A DNA stretch of 64,000 bases, from positions 1,922,001-1,986,000 of the forward strand of contig JAMCAN010000001.1 of the NCBI GenBank assembly GCA_023715185.1, written 5' to 3'. Positions 1 through 10,106 of the stretch are shown here, piece by piece (the first letter of the stretch is position 1; each line of letters opens with the position of its first letter). Under the pieces are notes generated by a model. It was given only the letters and a program-made list of their open reading frames with translations. It searched no databases and had not been told where the DNA came from. Origin of the DNA: Planococcus sp. MER TA 32b. Its GTDB lineage: Bacteria; Bacillota; Bacilli; Bacillales_A; Planococcaceae. The translations under genes were made by a program, and so were the position numbers.

Positions 1-531
1 GTCCTGGGCATCTTTTTCAGTAATTCCAGGCAATTGCACCGATACACCAGGTACGTTTACGCCTTTTTTGCTTTTCAATGTGCCGGCATTCTCCACGATT
101 GTGTGGATCAGGCCATTTTCCTTATCAATACTGTCAACGCGCAATTCGATCAAACCGTCGTCCAATAAAATAATTGAGCCTTCCTGCACATCTTCAATCA
201 AGTGATCGTATGTGATTGAGAATTTTTCGGCTGTTCCCAAGACTTCAGTCATTGAAATCGTGATTTTCTGGTTTGTCACCAGCTCAATTCCGTCGTTTTC
301 CATTTGATGGGTACGGATTTCCGGGCCTTTTGTATCGAGCAGGATGCCTACGATTTTCCCGGTTTTTTCTGAAGCCTCACGAATACGCTTGATGCGCACC
401 GCATGTTCTTCATGGTCGCCGTGCGAAAAATTCAAGCGTGCGACGTTCATTCCTGAATTTATCAGGGCTTCCAGTGTTTCCGGCGATTCACTCGCGGGTC
501 CGATGGTACAAACAATTTTGGTTTTTCTCAA
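1..531 (-). CDS. pyk: Pyruvate kinase, N-terminal part (runs off window)
   Basis: First 177 codons of pyruvate kinase, which converts phosphoenolpyruvate and ADP to pyruvate and ATP in the last step of glycolysis. Translation begins [15 protein letters not shown], the highly conserved pyruvate kinase N-terminus, with [12 protein letters not shown] and [10 protein letters not shown] of the catalytic barrel following; the B domain then starts and the gene leaves the window. The start is taken as TTG at 531, because GGAGTG lies six bases upstream and it gives the usual family start. An in-frame ATG at 552 directly abuts the pfkA stop and has no good ribosome site. It forms an operon with pfkA (22-bp gap), as in Bacillus. 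Confidence 0.95.
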   Translation of the reverse strand, partial: MRKTKIVCTIGPASESPETLEALINSGMNVARLNFSHGDHEEHAVRIKRIREASEKTGKIVGILLDTKGPEIRTHQMENDGIELVTNQKITISMTEVLGTAEKFSITYDHLIEDVQEGSIILLDDGLIELRVDSIDKENGLIHTIVENAGTLKSKKGVNVPGVSVQLPGITEKDAQD

Positions 532-552
532 TTGACTCACTCCATTTGGCAT

Positions 553-1545
<993 letters not shown>

Positions 1546-1633
1546 TCACCTTACCACGATTTACAGCCTGCTGTCAGGTCAGTTCCCCTGAATTCCAAAG
1601 TAAAACAGCTGCCCGATTAAAAATGCCTATGTA

Positions 1634-1657
1634 CACAAAAAAACCGCCGAAGCGGTT
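1634..1657 (-). terminator. Terminator after accA
   Basis: Six-bp stem AACCGC / GCGGTT with a UUCG-type tetraloop, followed on the minus strand by a run of T. It lies immediately after the accA stop codon and separates accDA from pfkA-pyk. Confidence 0.85.
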
Positions 1658-1658
1658 C

Positions 1659-2624
1659 CTATTCTGTAAATACACCGATTGCCTTGAATTTATTGTAGCG
1701 CTGATCGATCAGGGCCTCCGCATCAAGGGGATTCAGTTCACCCAATGATTTTTCAATTGCCTCAGACAACAGGGCTGCCTGTTTCAGCGGATCGTGATGT
1801 GCGCCTCCACGAATTTCAGGAATCATCCGTTCGATGATGCCCATTTCGAGAAGATCAGGCGCTGTGATTTTCATGGCTTCTGCCGCTGTTTGCGCCAAGG
1901 CGGAATCTTTCCATAGAATCGACGCCGCTCCTTCCGGTGAAATTACAGAGAAAGTGGAATTCTCAAGCATTAGGATATGGTTCCCTACACCCAGCGCCAA
2001 AGCTCCGCCGCTCCCGCCTTCACCTATTACGATGGAGATGACCGGCACTTCTAGACCTGCCATTTCAACCAGATTGCGGGCTATGGCTTCACTTTGACCG
2101 CGTTCTTCCGCTGCCTTCCCTGGATAAGCGCCTTTTGTATCGATCAAGCAGATGATCGGCCGTCTGAATTTCTCGGCCTGTTTCATCAGGCGCAATGCTT
2201 TGCGGTACCCTTCAGGATGCGGCATCCCAAAGTTTCTGCGGACATTCTCTTTTGTATCTTTGCCGCGCTGATGGCCAATCACCGTCACCGGCTGCCCTTG
2301 GAAAGAAGCGATGCCCCCGACGATGGCTTCATCGTCGCCGTAAAGGCGATCGCCATGAAGTTCGATGAAGTCATCAAAAACATGCGGTAAATAATCCAAT
2401 GTGGTCGGACGGTTTGGATGCCGGGCAACCTGGACCCGGTCCCACGGCTTCATATCTTCGTAAATATCAATTTCCAATTTCTCCAGCCTCGTTTCCAAAC
2501 TGGTGATTTCTGCGCTCAAATCCACTTCCGCATTCTCGGTGTATTCTTTCAGTTCTATTATTTTTTTTCGGAGCTGTATCAACGGCTCTTCGAACGGCAA
2601 TGATTTCTGGACTTTCTTAGCCAC
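1659..2624 (-). CDS. accA: Acetyl-CoA carboxylase carboxyltransferase subunit alpha
   Basis: With AccD forms the carboxyltransferase that moves CO2 from carboxybiotin to acetyl-CoA, giving malonyl-CoA for fatty acid synthesis. The 321 aa are family length. An N-terminal helical segment is followed by the crotonase-like carboxyltransferase core, with [28 protein letters not shown] and the oxyanion-region motif [15 protein letters not shown]. Its start overlaps the accD stop by eight bases, indicating translational coupling and equal subunit supply. The operon appears to begin with the GntR gene at 3473-4126. Confidence 0.97.
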   Translation of the reverse strand: MAKKVQKSLPFEEPLIQLRKKIIELKEYTENAEVDLSAEITSLETRLEKLEIDIYEDMKPWDRVQVARHPNRPTTLDYLPHVFDDFIELHGDRLYGDDEAIVGGIASFQGQPVTVIGHQRGKDTKENVRRNFGMPHPEGYRKALRLMKQAEKFRRPIICLIDTKGAYPGKAAEERGQSEAIARNLVEMAGLEVPVISIVIGEGGSGGALALGVGNHILMLENSTFSVISPEGAASILWKDSALAQTAAEAMKITAPDLLEMGIIERMIPEIRGGAHHDPLKQAALLSEAIEKSLGELNPLDAEALIDQRYNKFKAIGVFTE

Positions 2625-3489
2625 GTGCCACAGCTCCTTTCGTATGCAATTTGATCAGTGAAGACAATGTCTTTTGCATTTTATGGCGGTGTACAACTGC
2701 ATCCAGCTGTCCATGCGCCAATAAAAACTCGGCCGTCTGAAAATCTTCCGGCAATTTCTCGCGGACTGTCTGCTCAATTACACGCCGTCCCGCGAAACCG
2801 ATCAGCGCTTTCGGTTCGGCGATATTGATATCGCCCACTGACGCGAAACTTGCAGAAACCCCGCCTGTTGTCGGATGGGTCAATACAGAGATGAATAATA
2901 ATCCTTCATTGCTGTGGCGTTTCAATGCCACACTTGTTTTCGCCATCTGCATCAGCGATAAAACGCCTTCCTGCATCCGCGCACCGCCACTGGCTGTGAA
3001 AATGACAAACGGATAGCCTTTATCGGTAGCCAGTTCGATTGCGCGTGTGATCTTTTCACCGACAACCGACCCCATCGAGCCCATGCGGAAATGTGAATCC
3101 ATTACAGCAGCGACCAAAGGCTGCCCGTCGATTTTTCCGACGCCTGTCAAAACAGCTTCATTAAGGCCGGTTTTATTGCTGTCGGCTTCGATTTTTTCGG
3201 TGTAACCTGGAAATCCAAGTGGATTTCCGCTTTTCAAATGATTATCAATGGATTCGAAAGAATCTTTATCCATCAAACTCTCCACTCTTTCATGCGCCGT
3301 CATTTTGCAATGATGATCGCATTTCGGGCAAACCTTTTGCAGCTTCGCCATCTCTTTTGTCAACACGATATGTTTGCATTCCGGACATTTGAACATCAAA
3401 CCTTCAGGCACGTCTTTTGCAGCTTTGGAAGGTATTGTCGGATCGTTCCGTTCTCTATTGCGTTTGAATATGTCACGAATCATCGTCAT
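2617..3489 (-). CDS. accD: Acetyl-CoA carboxylase carboxyltransferase subunit beta
   Basis: Zinc-ribbon beta subunit of acetyl-CoA carboxyltransferase, 290 aa. The N-terminal four-cysteine zinc finger ([14 protein letters not shown] ... VCPKCDHHC) is clear, followed by the crotonase-like fold with [21 protein letters not shown] and [12 protein letters not shown]. The start is placed at ATG 3489 (MTMIRDIF): AAGGAG lies about ten bases upstream. The longer frame to 3519 has no ribosome site and overlaps the regulator further. The start lies 17 bases inside the end of the upstream GntR regulator gene, so the two are very probably cotranscribed and translationally coupled. Confidence 0.95.
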   Translation of the reverse strand: MTMIRDIFKRNRERNDPTIPSKAAKDVPEGLMFKCPECKHIVLTKEMAKLQKVCPKCDHHCKMTAHERVESLMDKDSFESIDNHLKSGNPLGFPGYTEKIEADSNKTGLNEAVLTGVGKIDGQPLVAAVMDSHFRMGSMGSVVGEKITRAIELATDKGYPFVIFTASGGARMQEGVLSLMQMAKTSVALKRHSNEGLLFISVLTHPTTGGVSASFASVGDINIAEPKALIGFAGRRVIEQTVREKLPEDFQTAEFLLAHGQLDAVVHRHKMQKTLSSLIKLHTKGAVARG

Positions 3490-4126
3490 CTTTTCCAGTC
3501 TCCTTTTGCAGCCATGCAATCCAGATTTTCAAACCGGAAGCGGCTTTTTCAGCATCCTGCCGCCTTATTGCAGCCAGGATATTCTCGAGCATTTCTGTTT
3601 CTTCCAATAATATGTGGCCTTTATATGGATTGCCGCTGTACTGCGCCAATAACAGCCAAATCTTCAAAGATAGCCGGTTTCCTGATAAAACCATGATCTC
3701 TTTGACAAAATCCTCCCGAGGAAAGAAATCTCTTTCGTTGATACGTTTCGAAAAACCAGACCAGACCGGCAATTGACTTGAAACGGCATCTCCACAAACA
3801 GTCAGGATTGCCGAAATTTCATGGATCATCCGAGTTTCCCAGACATCCTTCTGGGATTGATCATCCTGAAGTATAAAAGTTGAAAGAACTTCCACCAAGC
3901 GATGATTGCGGTGGTCTGATAAAAAAGTGCCTTCTCCTCTGCGGGTTTCAATCAATCCGAGCAACTCAAGACTTCTTAGCGCTTCCCGGATTGTTGAACG
4001 TCCCACATTCAATGTTTCAGCCAATTCCCTTTCAGATGGAATCCTGTCGCCAGGCCTGATATTTTCCTGGCTGATCATTTTGCGTATATCCAGGACGATG
4101 TCCAAATAACGTTTTGGTTGATTCAT
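3473..4126 (-). CDS. FadR-subfamily GntR transcriptional regulator
   Basis: Cytoplasmic DNA-binding repressor or activator of 217 aa. The N-terminal winged helix is typical of GntR proteins ([20 protein letters not shown], then [13 protein letters not shown]). The C-terminal ~140 residues are mostly helical, as in the FCD/FadR effector domain, but I cannot pick out a clear set of histidine metal ligands. The ligand is unknown; an acyl-CoA or central metabolite would suit the location. Start ATG 4126 has GAGG six bases upstream; the frame extends to 4168 but that start lies inside the operator. Its stop overlaps the accD start, implying that it heads an accDA operon. B. subtilis has malic enzyme (ytsJ), not a GntR gene, at this position. 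Confidence 0.85.
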   Translation of the reverse strand: MNQPKRYLDIVLDIRKMISQENIRPGDRIPSERELAETLNVGRSTIREALRSLELLGLIETRRGEGTFLSDHRNHRLVEVLSTFILQDDQSQKDVWETRMIHEISAILTVCGDAVSSQLPVWSGFSKRINERDFFPREDFVKEIMVLSGNRLSLKIWLLLAQYSGNPYKGHILLEETEMLENILAAIRRQDAEKAASGLKIWIAWLQKETGKDDDDS

Positions 4127-4154
4127 AACAGACCTCAGTTCCCATTTTTTTGAA

Positions 4155-4169
4155 AGTGGTCTGACCACT
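4155..4169 (-). promoter_or_regulatory. Probable GntR/FadR-type operator
   Basis: Perfect 15-bp palindrome AGTGGTCTGACCACT, 29 bp before the regulator's start codon. The TGGTC-N-GACCA core is the classic operator shape of FadR/PdhR-type GntR regulators (TGGT...ACCA). Position and match point to autoregulation, and through cotranscription to control of accDA; this is inference. Confidence 0.7.
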
Positions 4170-4206
4170 CATAGTCCTACAATACAAAAAAAAACGTCTG
4201 ACGTAA

Positions 4207-4240
4207 AGAAAAAACTGCTTTTCCGATTGGAAAAGCAGTT
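4207..4240 (-). terminator. Terminator after dnaE
   Basis: Twelve-bp perfect stem (AACTGCTTTTCC / GGAAAAGCAGTT) with a four-base loop and a T-rich tail on the minus strand. The stem overlaps the dnaE stop codon. Confidence 0.9.
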
Positions 4241-7200
4241 ACGTACTGATATTTTTACAGATGAGCGAGGTCCTGTTCATCCGGTTTTCAATTGTCCCCT
4301 GCACTTCGAGGATTGCATGTTCTTTAAGGATGGCGTTGTATTTCGCATATTCCTCAGGGAACAATGTGACAGATGCTGGACCTGTATCATCCTGCAGAGT
4401 GACAAATGCCATTGCATCACCTTTTTTAGTTCGGATCCTTTTGATCTCTTCAACCATCCCCAGCACGATCACCCGCTCTTTATCGCGTTTGTGTTTCAGG
4501 GATTTCAGCTCATCAAAACCTTTTTTACGCTGTGCTTTTTCCCTTTCGATGGGATGTGTCGACAGGTAGAAACCGAGCACTTCCATTTCCAGGTCCAATT
4601 TCAGGTTCTCTGGAATCGGTGACGCTTTGGTGTATTTCGGCTTCATGAAGCTTGAGCCCATATCATCAAAAAGCCCCGGCTCCTCATCCGGTTTAACGAG
4701 TTCCGCGTGCTTGACCGCACTGTCCAGTGACGCCAGCAGCGTTGCGCGATCAAGTTCAAAATCATCCAGTGCCCCGGCTTTTATAAGCGGTTCAAACGCT
4801 TTCCGGGTGAAATGGATGGCGGAAATCCGTTCAGCTACATTAAACAGGCTGGTGAACGGGCCTCCCTCTTTCCTGGCGGCAATTACCGCTTTTATGACGG
4901 TGCCGGGAACTCCTTTGACGCTGTTCAAGCCAATCCGTATTTTATTGTCCTCTATGGTGAACGATGTAAAGCTGTTCTGGATGGAGGGCGGCAAAACAGG
5001 AATCTTTTTCTCTTTGATCTCCTGCAGGAGCTGTTTCGTCTTTTCCGCATTGCCAGATGAATTGCCGAGCATTGCAGCATAAAAATAGATAGGATGATTC
5101 GCTTTCATATAAGCGAGCTGATATGAAATCATACTGTAAGCGACCGCATGGCTTTTCGGGAAACCGTAGTCGGCGAAACGCACGATCAGGTCATAGACTT
5201 CGGTGGCTTCACTTTCCTTGAAGCCTTTTTTTAAAGCCCCCTGCACGAAATGGACTCTTTCCTGAGCCAGGATTTCACGTTTCTTTTTGCTGACTGCGCG
5301 CCTTAATATATCCGCTTCTCCCAGGGAGAAACCGGCCATGCGGGCCGCAATCTGCATAATCTGCTCCTGGTAGACGATGACACCATGGGTTTCGGCCAGT
5401 ACAGGTTCGAGAATCGGATGGACATAGGAAACAGCTTCCTGCTTGTGTTTTCTTTTGGCATAAAGCGGTATGAATTCCATCGGACCCGGCCTGAATAATG
5501 CGTTGACAGCAACAATATCACCGAAAGCGGTTGGTTTTATCTGCCGCAAAGCATTTCTCATCCCATCTGATTCCAGCTGAAACACGCCGCTGGTGTCTCC
5601 GGCCGCCAATATTCTATAGGTATTTGCATCATCCAAAGGCAATTTCCGATAATCGATCGACTTGCCGGTACCCCTGGACAGAAGTTTTTTAATCTGTTCC
5701 AAGATGGTCAAATTGCGTAAACCCAGAAAATCCATCTTCAATAAACCGATGGCTTCGAGCTCTCCCATCGGCCATTGAGTCAAATAGATCCCTTCGTTGC
5801 CTTCTTCGATCGGTACATAATCCACCAGTGATGACGGGCTCAGAATGACGCCAGCCGCATGGGTTGAAGCATGGCGCGGCAAACCTTCCAGCTGCAGCGC
5901 GGTTTTAAACCATGTTTTTCGTTCCTCACGGGCAATGATCCAATCGTTCAATTTAGCATTTTCCTTTAAGGCGGACCTTAGGGTTGTGCCCGGACGGCTG
6001 GGGATCATTTTTGAAATGGCATCGAGGTCTTCAGATTCGAATCCAAAAACGCGAGCCGTATCCCTAGCCACCGCCTTAGCAGACAGAGTACCGAATGTGA
6101 TGATTTGCGCGGTTCTGGCCTGTCCGTATTTATTCGCGACATATTCCACCACTTCGTGTCTTCGGTGATCGGCGAAATCGATATCGATGTCCGGAAGCGT
6201 AACCCGTTCCGGATTCAGGAAGCGTTCAAAGAGCAAGCCATGTTCAAGCGGATCGACATCTGTAATCTGAAGAGAATAGGCAACCAGTGAGCTGGCGGAT
6301 GAACCACGTCCCGGGCCGGTCATGATCCCTTCATTCCTGGCGAATTTCATAAAATCCGAAACGATCAGGAAATAATCAATATACCCCATCGATTTAATGA
6401 CACCCAGCTCATAGTCCAGTCTTGCGAGATAATCTCCTGAAACGGGTTTCACATTCAGCCTGTCGATCAGCCCGTCCAGACAAAGTTTTTTTATGTATTC
6501 CGCTTTGTCCACTTGGCTGTCCAATGGAAAAACGGGCAAAAGCTGCCGATTGGTCTGTATGGCGACTTTACAGCTTAAAAGCATCTGCTCGGCAGCATCA
6601 AGCCATTCGGGGCGGTCGGAAAACCAATTCTTAAACTCTTCTGAAGTTGGTGCATAAGCGTTTGTATGTTCCGGCTGAAGACGCTGATCATCTGAAAGTT
6701 TCAACCCTTGCCCGATGGCGGATGCCACTTCGTACGCAAACGCCCCTTCTTTTTTCAGGTACTTCACTTCTTGAGTCGCCATGATCGGCATTGCGACCCG
6801 GTTGCAAGCTTCAATGAAACCCCTTTCGTTGTCAGAGACATTTCCGCCAGGGCGCTGCACGCTGCCATAACAATAGCCGCCAAAAAGTTGAGAAGTATAA
6901 TCGAAGACATCATTGCGGTCGGTCAATGTCCACTGGACTGAATTCGGTATCACACAGATGAGTCCTTCTTTGTAAGCCTTCAGCCATTGTTCCGGAATCG
7001 CCTTCCGGTTTCTTGTCGCCAAAGCGCTGGATATCTTCAGCAGATTGCCATAGCCTTTATTGGACTGAGCGTACAGCACAACCGGATAAGGCTGCCCGTC
7101 GTATTCAATGGATGTTGAAAAACCGAGCACCCCGTGGATGCCGGCTTGGTGGCATGCTTCCCAAAATGGCAGCACACCGTAAAGTTTTGAATTGACGATT

Positions 7201-7310
7201 GCGACCGAAGAAGTTCCCTGTTCTTTCAAAAAAGGGAAAAGTTCATCAAGGCGCACCGTGCTCTTCAACAGATCTGCCGACGTACTTATACATGGATATA
7301 CCATTGACAA
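4239..7310 (-). CDS. dnaE: DNA polymerase III subunit alpha (DnaE type) with degenerate PHP domain
   Basis: C-family replicative polymerase, in Firmicutes the partner of PolC that extends primers on the lagging strand. Length is 1023 aa, shorter at the C-terminus than B. subtilis DnaE. The catalytic palm shows GPGRGSSASSL and the double-aspartate LPDIDIDFADHRR. Helix-hairpin-helix and OB-fold regions follow (VIVLGMVEEIKRIRTKKG ... MAFVTLQDDTGPASV). The N-terminal PHP domain has lost its metal ligands: HLHVH is YPCIST, and the TDH/TDD motif is VNS. The start is TTG at 7310 with GGAGG seven bases upstream; the ATG two codons later is too distant from that site. It lies 16 bp after nrnA and is probably cotranscribed with it. 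Confidence 0.95.
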   Translation of the reverse strand: MSMVYPCISTSADLLKSTVRLDELFPFLKEQGTSSVAIVNSKLYGVLPFWEACHQAGIHGVLGFSTSIEYDGQPYPVVLYAQSNKGYGNLLKISSALATRNRKAIPEQWLKAYKEGLICVIPNSVQWTLTDRNDVFDYTSQLFGGYCYGSVQRPGGNVSDNERGFIEACNRVAMPIMATQEVKYLKKEGAFAYEVASAIGQGLKLSDDQRLQPEHTNAYAPTSEEFKNWFSDRPEWLDAAEQMLLSCKVAIQTNRQLLPVFPLDSQVDKAEYIKKLCLDGLIDRLNVKPVSGDYLARLDYELGVIKSMGYIDYFLIVSDFMKFARNEGIMTGPGRGSSASSLVAYSLQITDVDPLEHGLLFERFLNPERVTLPDIDIDFADHRRHEVVEYVANKYGQARTAQIITFGTLSAKAVARDTARVFGFESEDLDAISKMIPSRPGTTLRSALKENAKLNDWIIAREERKTWFKTALQLEGLPRHASTHAAGVILSPSSLVDYVPIEEGNEGIYLTQWPMGELEAIGLLKMDFLGLRNLTILEQIKKLLSRGTGKSIDYRKLPLDDANTYRILAAGDTSGVFQLESDGMRNALRQIKPTAFGDIVAVNALFRPGPMEFIPLYAKRKHKQEAVSYVHPILEPVLAETHGVIVYQEQIMQIAARMAGFSLGEADILRRAVSKKKREILAQERVHFVQGALKKGFKESEATEVYDLIVRFADYGFPKSHAVAYSMISYQLAYMKANHPIYFYAAMLGNSSGNAEKTKQLLQEIKEKKIPVLPPSIQNSFTSFTIEDNKIRIGLNSVKGVPGTVIKAVIAARKEGGPFTSLFNVAERISAIHFTRKAFEPLIKAGALDDFELDRATLLASLDSAVKHAELVKPDEEPGLFDDMGSSFMKPKYTKASPIPENLKLDLEMEVLGFYLSTHPIEREKAQRKKGFDELKSLKHKRDKERVIVLGMVEEIKRIRTKKGDAMAFVTLQDDTGPASVTLFPEEYAKYNAILKEHAILEVQGTIENRMNRTSLICKNIST

Positions 7311-7326
7311 AACAATCCCTCCTTTC

Positions 7327-8271
7327 TTATTCCGCTGTTGCGCAAATTTCTTTCAGCCGGGTAATCACTTGTTCAGCTTCTTCCCATGAATAAGCTGTTG
7401 CTCCGGAAGCCATCGGGTGGCCTCCGCCGTTGAATTCTTTGGCCAGTTCGTTGATCACTGGACCTTTTGAGCGCAGGCGCACACGAATCTCATTTTCTTC
7501 TTCGATGAAAATTACCCAGGCCTTCATCCCTTTTACATTTCCAAGTGAGCTGACAAGCAATGAAGTTTCGGTTGCGGTCACTTCAAATTCCCTTAAGATG
7601 TCCAAAGTGATTTTCACGTAGGCAGCGCCGTTTTCATCCATTTTGAAGTTCTGGTACATATAGCCCTGCAGATGCAAAAGCTTTCTTTCCATTTCATACA
7701 TTCCGTTGTGAAGCTCATTGCGGTCAAAATCACTCTTGATCAGTTCACCGGCAATCCGGAGAGTTTTTTGTGTTGTGCTCGGGAAAAGGAAACGGCCCGT
7801 ATCGCCGATGATGCCCGCATACAGCTGACGTGCGGCGGCAGCCGGCAGCTCCCAATTTTCCTGAACCTGGCCCACTTCGAATAATTCGTAGATAAGCTCG
7901 GAAGAAGAGCTTGCACCGGTATCCACCAACAGTAAATCGCCATATGCATCATCATTGGGGTGATGATCTATTTTAATGAGTTTGTCCCCTTGTAAATAGC
8001 GCTGATCGTCAATCCGCCCTGTATTGGCGGTATCAGTTACAATAACCAGCGCACCATTATAATCTTCATCAGCGACGTTATCCTGGGTGCCGAGGAATCC
8101 CATTGTCGAATCGTGTTCCCCTGCGGCCAGTATTGTTTTTTCAGGATAATTATATTCCAGTATGTATTTTAAACCCAGCTGTGACCCGTATGCATCCGGG
8201 TCAGGCCTTACATGCCGATGGATGATGATCGTTCCATATTGTTTAATTGTGTCGATGATTTGACTGTTCAT
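7327..8271 (-). CDS. nrnA: Bifunctional oligoribonuclease / pAp phosphatase NrnA
   Basis: DHH-family phosphoesterase that degrades 2-5 nt RNA fragments to mononucleotides and hydrolyses 3'-phosphoadenosine-5'-phosphate. The 314 aa contain RPDPDAYGSQLGLKYIL (motif I), VIVTDTANTGRID (motif II) and the DHH signature KIDHHPNDDAYG, which bind two Mn ions, then the C-terminal DHHA1 domain with GGGHPMASGA. GGAGG lies eight bases before the ATG. The gene is divergent from ytpI with a 92-bp shared upstream region and leads straight into dnaE. Confidence 0.95.
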   Translation of the reverse strand: MNSQIIDTIKQYGTIIIHRHVRPDPDAYGSQLGLKYILEYNYPEKTILAAGEHDSTMGFLGTQDNVADEDYNGALVIVTDTANTGRIDDQRYLQGDKLIKIDHHPNDDAYGDLLLVDTGASSSSELIYELFEVGQVQENWELPAAAARQLYAGIIGDTGRFLFPSTTQKTLRIAGELIKSDFDRNELHNGMYEMERKLLHLQGYMYQNFKMDENGAAYVKITLDILREFEVTATETSLLVSSLGNVKGMKAWVIFIEEENEIRVRLRSKGPVINELAKEFNGGGHPMASGATAYSWEEAEQVITRLKEICATAE

Positions 8272-8304
8272 TGGGCGTTCCTCCGTTTTTCAAGGAAATC
8301 CATT

Positions 8305-8334
8305 CGCATTCGGGCACATTTCTCAGTACAATAG
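8305..8334 (+). promoter_or_regulatory. ytpI: Possible ytpI promoter
   Basis: TACAAT -10 at 8329-8334 with a weak TTCGCA -35 about 18 bp upstream, 30 bp before the ytpI start codon. Confidence 0.4.
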
Positions 8335-8363
8335 AAGAAAGTTTTGGAATACAGGAGGTCCTT

Positions 8364-8663
8364 ATGCTAATTTTTATATTTTTAATGATTTTTTCAATTG
8401 TGTTTTATTTTTATTATAAAACAAAGCAGTTCCGCGCGACATTGCCAATCCGCAGAAAATGGTACGCATCTACAGCAGCTTTCTTTCTCGGGTGCTTCGG
8501 AGTATTTCTGGGCATCGACCTGTTAGTCGTCTTCCAGACGCCAATCACATATATAGTCGCCGGCATTTTTATCATTCTAGGGCTGGCATTTTGCATTCAT
8601 AATTACAAAGCAGCAAGGCATTACCATAAGTTCGTAGCTGAAGAAACGCGGCTGAACGAATAG
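8364..8663 (+). CDS. ytpI: YtpI-family small membrane protein
   Basis: A 99-aa protein with three predicted membrane helices: MLIFIFLMIFSIVFYFYY at the N-terminus, a second around WYASTAAFFLGCFGVFLGI and a third around TYIVAGIFIILGLAFCI, with a short charged tail. It matches YtpI, found at this locus in Bacillales; function unknown. The start ATG 8364 follows AGGAGGT by four bases; an upstream in-frame ATG at 8271 lacks a site and would overlap the nrnA start on the other strand. A terminator follows the stop. Confidence 0.85.
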   Translation: MLIFIFLMIFSIVFYFYYKTKQFRATLPIRRKWYASTAAFFLGCFGVFLGIDLLVVFQTPITYIVAGIFIILGLAFCIHNYKAARHYHKFVAEETRLNE

Positions 8664-8668
8664 CAAAT

Positions 8669-8694
8669 CCCCCTCTGGATGAGGGGGTTTTTTA
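8669..8694 (+). terminator. Terminator after ytpI
   Basis: Stem CCCCCTC / GAGGGGG followed by TTTTTT on the plus strand, in the 36-bp gap between the convergent ytpI and ytoI genes. Confidence 0.9.
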
Positions 8695-8699
8695 TTTTC

Positions 8700-10007
8700 T
8701 TAACGATCCAACAATTGGAACGTCAGCATGGCCTTACCGACAATCTCCCCTTCGAATGACACTTCGACATCCACCTTCGCCGATTTGCGGCTGATGTCCA
8801 AAATTGAAGGTTTGATGTAAATCAGGGAGTCCAGCTGGACCGGCTTAAGGAAGTAGATCGTCATATTTTCAAGCACACTGTCTTTTCGATTTTTCGTCTT
8901 CAATGCGCTGGTCGCGGCTTCTGACAGGATCGTCGTATAAGCCCCGTACGATATCGAACCATATGAATTGGTCATTTGTGGCGTCACCTTGAATTCCAAA
9001 GACAGCTTTTCGTGCGGCTTCATCTGCAGCTGGCTGATAATGATATCATCTATCGTTTCACCCTGCTGCGGTTGCCGCTGCGCTGTTTGGATCGCCTTCA
9101 GCACATCCTGCCGGCTGATTACTCCGCATAATTTCCCTTGGTCATCAATGACCGGCAAAAGATCGATTCCCTCCCATATCATCCGGTGACCGGCTGACGC
9201 TACACTTGTTTGCAGCGTGACCGTGATGGGATCTTTCGTCATGGCTTTTTCAACGCTGTCGTCATCCGTATAACCGATGATGTCCCGCGAAGTCAATATC
9301 CCGATTATCCTGCCTGAATCATCGACAACCGGAAAACCGCCATGGGTCGTTTCCTTGTTCAATTCACGGTAACGGCTGATCGGATCCAGATGATGTAGAT
9401 AATGGGTGTTTTCGAGCGGTATTAAAATATCCTCAATCAAAAGGATTTCTTTCTTGATCAATTGGTCATAAATGGCCCGGTTGATCATAGTGGCCACGGT
9501 AAATGTGTCGTAGCTGGTGGAGATGACCGGAAGTTCATATTCATCCGCCAGTTTCTTGACTGTATCGGACGCGTCAAAGCCACCGGTCACTAATACAGCG
9601 GCACCAGCCTGAAGCGCATATTCATGGGCTTTGAAGCGATTTCCTACGATCAGCAGGTTGCCTGCTTCCGTATACCGCATCATGTCTTCGAGCTGCATCG
9701 CGCCTATGACAAATTTGGTCAATGATTTATGCAATCCAGTCCGTCCGCCAAGTACCTGTCCATCAACAATATTGACGATTTCCGCGTATGTCAGCCGCTC
9801 GATATTCTCTTTCTTTTTCCGTTCGATACGGATTGTGCCGACACGCTCAATCGTGGAAACAAGCCGTTTGTTCTCAGCTTCTTTGATCGCACGGTAAGCT
9901 GTCCCTTCGCTGACCTGCAAATCTTTCGCTATCCGGCGGACGGATATTTTTTCCCCGACTTCAAGTGTTTCAATATAATCCAGTATCTGTTCATGTTTTG
10001 TCGCCAT
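8700..10007 (-). CDS. ytoI: DRTGG/CBS/hotdog multidomain regulator YtoI
   Basis: A cytoplasmic protein of about 435 aa with four recognisable parts in order: an N-terminal winged helix (VSVRRIAKDLQVSEGTAYRA-like region), a DRTGG domain (~75-180), two CBS motifs (~195-310, with GFPVVDDSGRIIGILTSRD and LLPVIDDQGKLCGVISRQD) that normally bind adenine nucleotides, and a C-terminal thioesterase-like hotdog domain. It matches YtoI, whose role is unknown. The start ATG 10007 (MATKHEQ) fits the family and follows GGTGA; an ATG four codons upstream (10019) is an alternative. An extended -10 (TGGTACACT) lies about 30 bp upstream. Confidence 0.88.
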   Translation of the reverse strand: MATKHEQILDYIETLEVGEKISVRRIAKDLQVSEGTAYRAIKEAENKRLVSTIERVGTIRIERKKKENIERLTYAEIVNIVDGQVLGGRTGLHKSLTKFVIGAMQLEDMMRYTEAGNLLIVGNRFKAHEYALQAGAAVLVTGGFDASDTVKKLADEYELPVISTSYDTFTVATMINRAIYDQLIKKEILLIEDILIPLENTHYLHHLDPISRYRELNKETTHGGFPVVDDSGRIIGILTSRDIIGYTDDDSVEKAMTKDPITVTLQTSVASAGHRMIWEGIDLLPVIDDQGKLCGVISRQDVLKAIQTAQRQPQQGETIDDIIISQLQMKPHEKLSLEFKVTPQMTNSYGSISYGAYTTILSEAATSALKTKNRKDSVLENMTIYFLKPVQLDSLIYIKPSILDISRKSAKVDVEVSFEGEIVGKAMLTFQLLDR

Positions 10008-10063
10008 GATTTCACCCATTCTTTCTGCGTTCCTGATGCTTTTAGTGTACCATATTTCCTAAT

Positions 10064-10103
10064 ACAGAAACCCCCGAAGAACGATTGCTCTCCGGGGGTT
10101 TTG
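10064..10103 (-). terminator. Terminator after ytkL
   Basis: Stem AAACCCCCG / CGGGGGTTT with an interrupted inner helix, directly after the ytkL stop; the tail is short (TTTCTGT). Confidence 0.7.
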
Positions 10104-10106
10104 CGC

